25,852 nt of DNA from assembly GCA_016297645.1 (NCBI GenBank), contig JAEDGF010000026.1, forward strand, positions 1 to 25,852, read 5' to 3'. A program made the translations under genes and the position numbers. The stretch's first letter is position 1; each line of letters begins with the position of its first letter. This document shows positions 22,290 through 25,852 of the stretch, piece after piece. The DNA comes from Clostridiaceae bacterium (GTDB taxonomy: Bacteria; Bacillota; Clostridia; Oscillospirales; Acutalibacteraceae). The notes beneath the pieces were generated by a model. The model was not told where the DNA came from. It worked only from the letters and a program-made list of their open reading frames with translations, and made no database searches.

Positions 22290-22328
22290 GAAAAACACGA
22301 ACGGGGCAGCACTTCGAGCGTGTTTTTC
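22290..22328 (+). terminator. Intrinsic terminator of the PBP-SEDS operon
   Basis: GAAAAACACG (22290-22299) pairs with CGTGTTTTTC (22319-22328) around a 19-nt loop. The T-run forms the end of the stem. It lies 8 nt after the SEDS stop codon. Confidence 0.8.
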
Positions 22329-22359
22329 CGTTAAAGACAGAGATATTTTGTATTAAAGA

Positions 22360-22424
22360 CAAAAAAGAGCAGGGCTTTCCGTTTAACCGATTTCTTATCG
22401 GCGGCGGAAAAAACCATGCTCTGT
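22360..22424 (-). terminator. Three-tier hairpin terminator of nagB
   Basis: Three nested stems pair AGAGCA (22366-22371) with TGCTCT (22417-22422), TTTCCG (22376-22381) with CGGAAA (22405-22410), and CCGAT (22387-22391) with ATCGG (22397-22401). On the minus strand the outer stem is followed at once by six T residues (A-run 22360-22365). It is about 230 nt past the nagB stop. Confidence 0.65.
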
Positions 22425-22502
22425 TTATTATGTTTTTCTTACGATTACTGTTGCTTTAAGGCGGCAAAATGTCCGCCGAAGCTTTTTCGGAAAAATCCGC
22501 CG

Positions 22503-22592
22503 GTCAGTATTCGCCGTGGAAGTGCTCGCTGGGGAAGTGCTCGCCGGGGAAGCGTCCGCCGGAAGAAAGCTCTCCGGGGGAAAGCTGCCGGG
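22503..22592. repeat. Decaying 15-bp tandem repeat
   Basis: Consecutive 15-bp units start at 22518, 22533, 22548, 22563 and 22578. The consensus is GGAAGTGCTCGCCGG. The first two copies differ at one base and later copies diverge step by step; a partial unit precedes at 22503. Related CGCCG cores also occur near 22470 and 22498. Confidence 0.7.
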
Positions 22593-22654
22593 CAAACGGG
22601 ACTTAACCGTCCGTTTTTCAGTGCGAAAAACCGAAAGCGCTATTTCTGCCTCCT

Positions 22655-23380
22655 TTACCCGAGAAGGGAAGCGGCGGCGGTATCAAGCAGGAAAATGCAG
22701 TTGGGGTGGTTTTGCAGGACGGAAGCCGGACACATGGGGGTGACTTCGCCCTTTACGGCATTTTTAACAGCCTCCGCTTTTGATGCGCCCGTGGCGATAA
22801 GAACAATTTTTTTCGCTTTCATAATGGACTGTATGCCCATCGTGAGCGCATAGCGCGGCATTGCATTTTCGGTAAAGTAAATGCTGTTCGATTTTATTGT
22901 GCTGTCGGTAAGCTTTACCTTGAAGGTGCCGTCCGAAAACGAGCTGCTCGGTTCGTTGAAGCCGATGTGTCCGTTTGTGCCTATGCCGAGAAGCTGGATA
23001 TCTATTCCGCCGGCGGCTTCTATCGCCGCGTCGAAATCGGCGCATTCTTTTGCGGTATCTTCCGCGTTGCCGTTGAGGATGTGAACATTCGCTTCGTCAA
23101 TATCAACGCTGTTGAAAAGATTTTCGTGCATAAAAGTGTAGTAGCTGTTCTTGTCATTACGCGGAAGCTCGACATATTCGTCAAGGTTGAAGGACGAGGC
23201 GTGCTTGAAGCTTATAACGCCCGCGTTATAGCGTCTTACAAGCTCTTTGTAGGTGGGAACGGGCGACGCGCCTGTCGCAAGACCGAGGACACAATTTTCT
23301 TTCGATGTGAGCAAGGCGGTGAATTCGTCTGCGCATACCGAGGCGATTTCCTCGGGACTGTCAAAAACTTTTATTTCCAT
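22655..23380 (-). CDS. nagB: Glucosamine-6-phosphate deaminase
   Basis: The 241-aa protein converts glucosamine-6-phosphate to fructose-6-phosphate and ammonia, the committed step of amino-sugar catabolism. It shows the family's LGLATGASPVPTYKEL (32-47), FNLDEYV with general-base D67, and GIGTNGHIGFNEP (132-144) with H138 and E143 of the catalytic relay. The Asp found before GH in the E. coli enzyme is Asn136 here, which I believe is common in shorter Gram-positive NagB proteins. The length matches the short, non-allosteric class. A TTGGAGGC ribosome site precedes the ATG. nagA is not adjacent, so deacetylation must be encoded elsewhere. Confidence 0.97.
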   Translation of the reverse strand: MEIKVFDSPEEIASVCADEFTALLTSKENCVLGLATGASPVPTYKELVRRYNAGVISFKHASSFNLDEYVELPRNDKNSYYTFMHENLFNSVDIDEANVHILNGNAEDTAKECADFDAAIEAAGGIDIQLLGIGTNGHIGFNEPSSSFSDGTFKVKLTDSTIKSNSIYFTENAMPRYALTMGIQSIMKAKKIVLIATGASKAEAVKNAVKGEVTPMCPASVLQNHPNCIFLLDTAAASLLG

Positions 23381-23425
23381 AACAATGCCTCCAATAAAAA
23401 CTCACTGTATTTTAAATTACCTATC

Positions 23426-23454
23426 ATTATAACAAGAAAATGCTGTTGTGTCAA
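23426..23454 (-). promoter_or_regulatory. Full-consensus promoter of nagB
   Basis: On the minus strand, -35 TTGACA (23454-23449), 17-bp spacer, and -10 TATAAT (23431-23426) give a perfect sigma-A consensus. Such a strong promoter usually needs a repressor; a GntR-type NagR operator was not recognised. Confidence 0.9.
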
Positions 23455-23527
23455 CAAAACCGAAGGGGTCTTTTTTTGCCGTTTGGGGGACATTTTTAAG
23501 CAAATTTTAATTTTTCTGTAAAAAAAC

Positions 23528-23556
23528 TTGAAAGCGTCGTATAAATATGTTATACT
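23528..23556 (+). promoter_or_regulatory. Promoter of mscL
   Basis: -35 TTGAAA (23528-23533), 17-bp spacer, and -10 TATACT (23551-23556). Transcription should start near 23563, giving a leader of about 68 nt that contains the hairpin at 23570-23599. Confidence 0.75.
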
Positions 23557-23569
23557 GAGTCTCGCGACA

Positions 23570-23615
23570 GTTGACGGACGCACTATCTTGTCCGTCGACA
23601 CCTTTTATTTTTAGG
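23570..23615 (+). promoter_or_regulatory. 10-bp leader hairpin plus T-rich tract upstream of mscL
   Basis: Arms 23570-23579 and 23590-23599 form a 10-bp stem with one G-U pair and a 10-nt loop. Seven nucleotides later comes a T-rich tract (about 23603-23612), then the ribosome site. It looks like an attenuator or a 5' stabilising hairpin. Confidence 0.45.
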
Positions 23616-23630
23616 AAAGGAGGGAGCATC

Positions 23631-24098
23631 ATCAAAAAGTTTTTTTCTGATTTCAAAGAGTTTGCAATGAAAGGCAATGTTCTCGATATGGCGGTCGGTG
23701 TCGTTATAGGCTCCGCTTTCGGCAAAATCGTTTCGTCGCTCGTTGCCGATATCATCACGCCTATTATAAGTCTGCTTACCGGTTCGGTTTCGCTGACGGG
23801 GTTGAAAGTAGTTTTCCGTCCCGAAGAGCTTGACGCCGCCGGGCAGGTCGTTCAGGCTGAAATTGCCCTTACCTACGGTAATTTTATTCAGGCGATTATT
23901 GATTTTCTTATCATTGCATTTTCTATCTTCGTTGTGCTGCGCATTATAAATAAAGCGCACGAAAAGTTTGAAGCTATCTCGAAGAAAGAGGCGCAGGAAA
24001 AAGCTGAGAAAGAAGAAGAGCAGAGCGACACGGAGTTGTCCGTTCTCCTCGAAATAAGGGAGCTTCTTTCAAAGAACGCTTCCGAAAAGAAAGACTGA
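23631..24098 (+). CDS. mscL: Large-conductance mechanosensitive channel MscL (apparent ATC start)
   Basis: The 155-aa protein has the MscL pattern: amphipathic N-terminus (KKFFSDFKEFAMKGNVLD), TM1 AVGVVIGSAFGKIVSSLVADIITP (about 20-45), periplasmic loop (50-82), TM2 (83-107) and a charged C-terminal bundle helix. It opens under hypo-osmotic membrane tension to release solutes. No ATG, GTG or TTG lies at the expected position. The codon where homologues have Met is ATC at 23631, spaced 6 nt after a strong AAAGGAGGG (23616-23624). The in-frame TTG at 23571 would sit inside the leader hairpin without a ribosome site. The start is therefore inferred as ATC. It is somewhat longer than E. coli MscL (136 aa) because of the C-terminal tail. 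Confidence 0.9.
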   Translation: MKKFFSDFKEFAMKGNVLDMAVGVVIGSAFGKIVSSLVADIITPIISLLTGSVSLTGLKVVFRPEELDAAGQVVQAEIALTYGNFIQAIIDFLIIAFSIFVVLRIINKAHEKFEAISKKEAQEKAEKEEEQSDTELSVLLEIRELLSKNASEKKD

Positions 24099-24132
24099 TT
24101 GTCTACTAAAAAATTGAAATGAGGAAAATTGT

Positions 24133-25608
24133 ATGGGTGAACTTAAAAAGAAATACGGTCTGTTTACCGCGATGGGAATGGTAATAGGAATCGTTGTCGG
24201 TTCCGGAGTTTTCTTTAAGGCACAAAATGTTCTCAACAGCACTAACGGCGATATGCCTCTCGGAATAATTGCATGGCTCATCGGCGGCGTCGTCATGGTC
24301 ATTTGCGGTTATGTTTTTGCAAATTTCGCAACTAAATACGAAAAGGTCAACGGACTTGTAGACTACGCCGAAGCTACGGTAGGCAAAAAATATGCCTATT
24401 ATCTCGGCTGGTTCATGGCTACCGTTTATATTCCCGGAATGACGAGCGCCCTTGCATGGGTTTCCGCCCGTTACACGCTTGCTATTTTTGTCCCCTCGGG
24501 GATTCTCGAACCGGGCGATGCGATTTCAAGTGATATCTGCCTTGCTCTCTCGGGCTTTTATCTTGTCCTCAGTTATGCTATAAATGCGCTTGCTCCCAAG
24601 CTCGCGGGCAAGCTTCAAGTCGGCATGACAGTCATTAAGCTCATTCCGCTCCTTCTTATGGCGATAGTCGGAACGATCGTCGGTATCAAAAACGGCAACA
24701 CCATTGAAGCCTTCCAGTCCATGGGTGCTTCGGGTACTGCTGACGGCGGAACTACTCAGGCTCTCCTCGCGTCCGTTGTTGCGGTTGCTTTCGCATATGA
24801 AGGCTGGATACTTGCAACTTCGATAAACGCCGAGCTTAAAGATTCCAAAAAGAATCTTCCCCGTGCACTTGTTCTCGGCAGCATTGTAATTATTGTTATC
24901 TATATCACTTACTACATAGGCATTTCCGGTTCCGTGCCGGTGGAGGCCCTTATGAAGGACGGCGCAAACATCGCCTTCACCACCACCTTCGGTAATGTCG
25001 GCGGAACACTTGTCGGCGTTTGCATTGCCGTTTCGTGCCTCGGTACTCTTAACGGACTTATGCTTTCCGAGTGCCGCAGTATGTACGGTATCGCCGCAAA
25101 CGGCAAAGGTCCCGCTCACAGAACCTTCTCCGAGCTCAGCAAGAGCACGAATATGCCCACGAACTCCTCCGTTATCGGTCTGATGTTCTGCGCGGTTTGG
25201 CTTCTCTATTTCTTCATCGCAAACCTTTATTCAAAGAATTTCCTCGGTGTGTTCAGCTTCGATTCATCCGAACTGCCCATCATCACCATCTATGCATTCT
25301 ACATTCCCATGTTTGCACTGTACATTAAAAAGAACCACAAGGAAGGCTTTGTAAAGCATTGCCTTATGCCTATCCTCGGTATCATCTGCTGTGCATTCAT
25401 GGTATTTGCGGCTCTGTATTCACACGGTTATTCTCCGTACAAGGCAGCAAAAGCGGAAGGCGCTTTCAAATGTCCCGTTCTTTTCTACCTTATAGTATTT
25501 GCGGCGTTCATGATCGTCGGTGCGGTCTTCTATCATAGAAAGGACAGCGACTCTGCCGAAATCGACGAAACTCCCGTTTCGGTAGTCGACGAAAGCCCGG
25601 AAAAGTAA
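24133..25608 (+). CDS. APC-family amino acid permease
   Basis: The 491-aa integral membrane protein has about 12 hydrophobic segments. The N-terminus has the APC broken first helix, GMVIGIVVGSGVFFK (about 15-29), the region that binds the amino-acid backbone. LAT/SteT-type features include GLVDYAEATVGKKYAYYLGW (around 76-95) and AFAYEGWILATSINAELKDSKKNLPRAL in the middle. It ends with an acidic cytoplasmic tail (DSDSAEIDETPV). It probably acts as an amino-acid/H+ symporter or exchanger; the substrate cannot be told. It has a GAGGAAA site, lies 34 nt after mscL, and no separate promoter was found, so cotranscription with mscL is possible. A strong terminator follows. Confidence 0.9.
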   Translation: MGELKKKYGLFTAMGMVIGIVVGSGVFFKAQNVLNSTNGDMPLGIIAWLIGGVVMVICGYVFANFATKYEKVNGLVDYAEATVGKKYAYYLGWFMATVYIPGMTSALAWVSARYTLAIFVPSGILEPGDAISSDICLALSGFYLVLSYAINALAPKLAGKLQVGMTVIKLIPLLLMAIVGTIVGIKNGNTIEAFQSMGASGTADGGTTQALLASVVAVAFAYEGWILATSINAELKDSKKNLPRALVLGSIVIIVIYITYYIGISGSVPVEALMKDGANIAFTTTFGNVGGTLVGVCIAVSCLGTLNGLMLSECRSMYGIAANGKGPAHRTFSELSKSTNMPTNSSVIGLMFCAVWLLYFFIANLYSKNFLGVFSFDSSELPIITIYAFYIPMFALYIKKNHKEGFVKHCLMPILGIICCAFMVFAALYSHGYSPYKAAKAEGAFKCPVLFYLIVFAAFMIVGAVFYHRKDSDSAEIDETPVSVVDESPEK

Positions 25609-25628
25609 GAACAGCTGAATAACAGTTA

Positions 25629-25673
25629 AAAAGCGTCCCTCGCGGTGGAAACGATACCGCAAGGGACGCTTTT
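25629..25673 (+). terminator. Intrinsic terminator of the permease gene
   Basis: AAAAGCGTCCCT (25629-25640) pairs with AGGGACGCTTTT (25662-25673). The stem is extended by GCGGT/ACCGC inside. It is a near-perfect 17-bp stem that can work in both directions. Confidence 0.92.
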
Positions 25674-25720
25674 GTGCTTGACGGGAGCGAGTATTCCGCT
25701 CCGTTAAATTACTGATTGCC

Positions 25721-25852
25721 TAAACTCCGGACATTCCGACGCGCTGTTACTTGATTTCAACGGGAAAGGAAGTTTTCGAAAGGAACGATTTCGCCGTGAA
25801 CAAAGTCCGGTTTATTAAACTGCGGACAGCCTGACGCGTGGTTATTTGATTT
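25721..25852. repeat. 37-bp imperfect direct repeat, two copies 95 bp apart
   Basis: Copies lie at 25721-25757 and 25816-25852 (window edge). They match at 29 of 37 positions with no gaps. Both begin TAAACT, share CGGACA, GACGCG and GTTA, and end TTGATTT. The second copy is in the coding end of a partial minus-strand frame, and the first just downstream of it. Confidence 0.75.
25757..25852 (-). CDS. 3' end of a truncated, unrecognised minus-strand gene
   Basis: The minus strand is open from the window edge to a TGA at 25757-25759, giving 31 residues that end EIVPFENFLSR. They include HASGCPQF. The next repeat copy downstream encodes a similar NSASECPEF in another frame, ending at a TAA (25704-25706). 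The similarity at protein level suggests a coding origin, but with so little sequence this could also be a non-coding repeat. No function is proposed. Confidence 0.35.
   Translation of the reverse strand, partial: KSNNHASGCPQFNKPDFVHGEIVPFENFLSR

Larger units (their letters stand above)
22282..22654. other. 373-nt intergenic region between the SEDS gene and nagB
   Basis: No gene is supported. It contains two terminators facing opposite operons (22290-22328 and 22360-22424) and a block of 15-bp tandem repeats (22503-22592). Open frames on the plus strand that run into nagB are antisense shadows without ribosome sites. Confidence 0.65.

Noticed and set aside
22416..22853. Plus-strand frames through the 15-bp repeats into nagB
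   Set aside because: They overlap nagB antisense, and the repetitive GEVLAGE-type peptide arises from the DNA repeat. No ribosome site.
25721..25852. Possible CRISPR array at the window edge
   Set aside because: There are only two copies, they differ at eight positions, and the 58-nt gap is coding-like. No cas genes are nearby.

Overview
The window looks like a chromosomal segment of an anaerobic, Gram-positive, Clostridia-type gut bacterium. The evidence is strong GGAGG-type ribosome sites throughout, TTGACA/TATAAT-type promoters with 17-bp spacers, many intrinsic terminators, a SEDS/penicillin-binding-protein pair, and an oxygen-sensitive Hdr/Flx iron-sulfur system. The exact lineage cannot be fixed from sequence alone. 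No insertion sequence, prophage or CRISPR array was seen.

Layout. 1-360: tRNA-Arg(CCG) and tRNA-Leu(CAA) on the minus strand with their terminators. 647-1886: a divergent pair, a CopZ-like metallochaperone (minus) and a membrane-anchored tandem SH3 protein (plus). 2359-13810: one tightly packed 11-gene plus-strand run, described below. 13898-14347: an unrecognised 149-aa protein (minus). 14545-16317: a secreted papain-like cysteine peptidase and a HAD phosphatase. 16505-18258: rpsB and tsf. 18342-19136: a carbohydrate-esterase-like hydrolase. 19310-22281: a minimal class B penicillin-binding protein overlapping a SEDS glycosyltransferase that carries an N-terminal FHA-like domain. 22655-23380: nagB (minus). 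23631-24098: mscL, apparently starting at ATC. 24133-25608: an APC amino-acid permease. The right edge holds a 37-bp imperfect direct repeat, the second copy of which lies in the end of a truncated minus-strand reading frame.

The main discovery candidate is the 2359-13810 run. Its order is an LDH-fold dehydrogenase with a malate-dehydrogenase specificity residue, fumarase C, HdrB, HdrC, HdrA, MvhD/FlxD, two 4Fe-4S dicluster Flx-type proteins, FlxA (FAD/NAD/2Fe-2S), a soluble SdhB/FrdB-like subunit, a fumarate-reductase flavoprotein, and a SemiSWEET-like small membrane protein. Genes are 0-25 nt apart or overlap, with one good promoter in front and a strong terminator behind. A near-consensus Rex (NADH/NAD+ sensor) operator lies upstream.

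Read together, these genes suggest an oxaloacetate-malate-fumarate-succinate branch. Its last step would be done by a cytoplasmic complex that takes electrons from NADH through FlxABCD-HdrABC to FrdAB, with no cytochrome b or quinone site. HdrA is the known site of flavin-based bifurcation, so an NADH-driven fumarate reductase that also reduces ferredoxin is a plausible but unproven reading.
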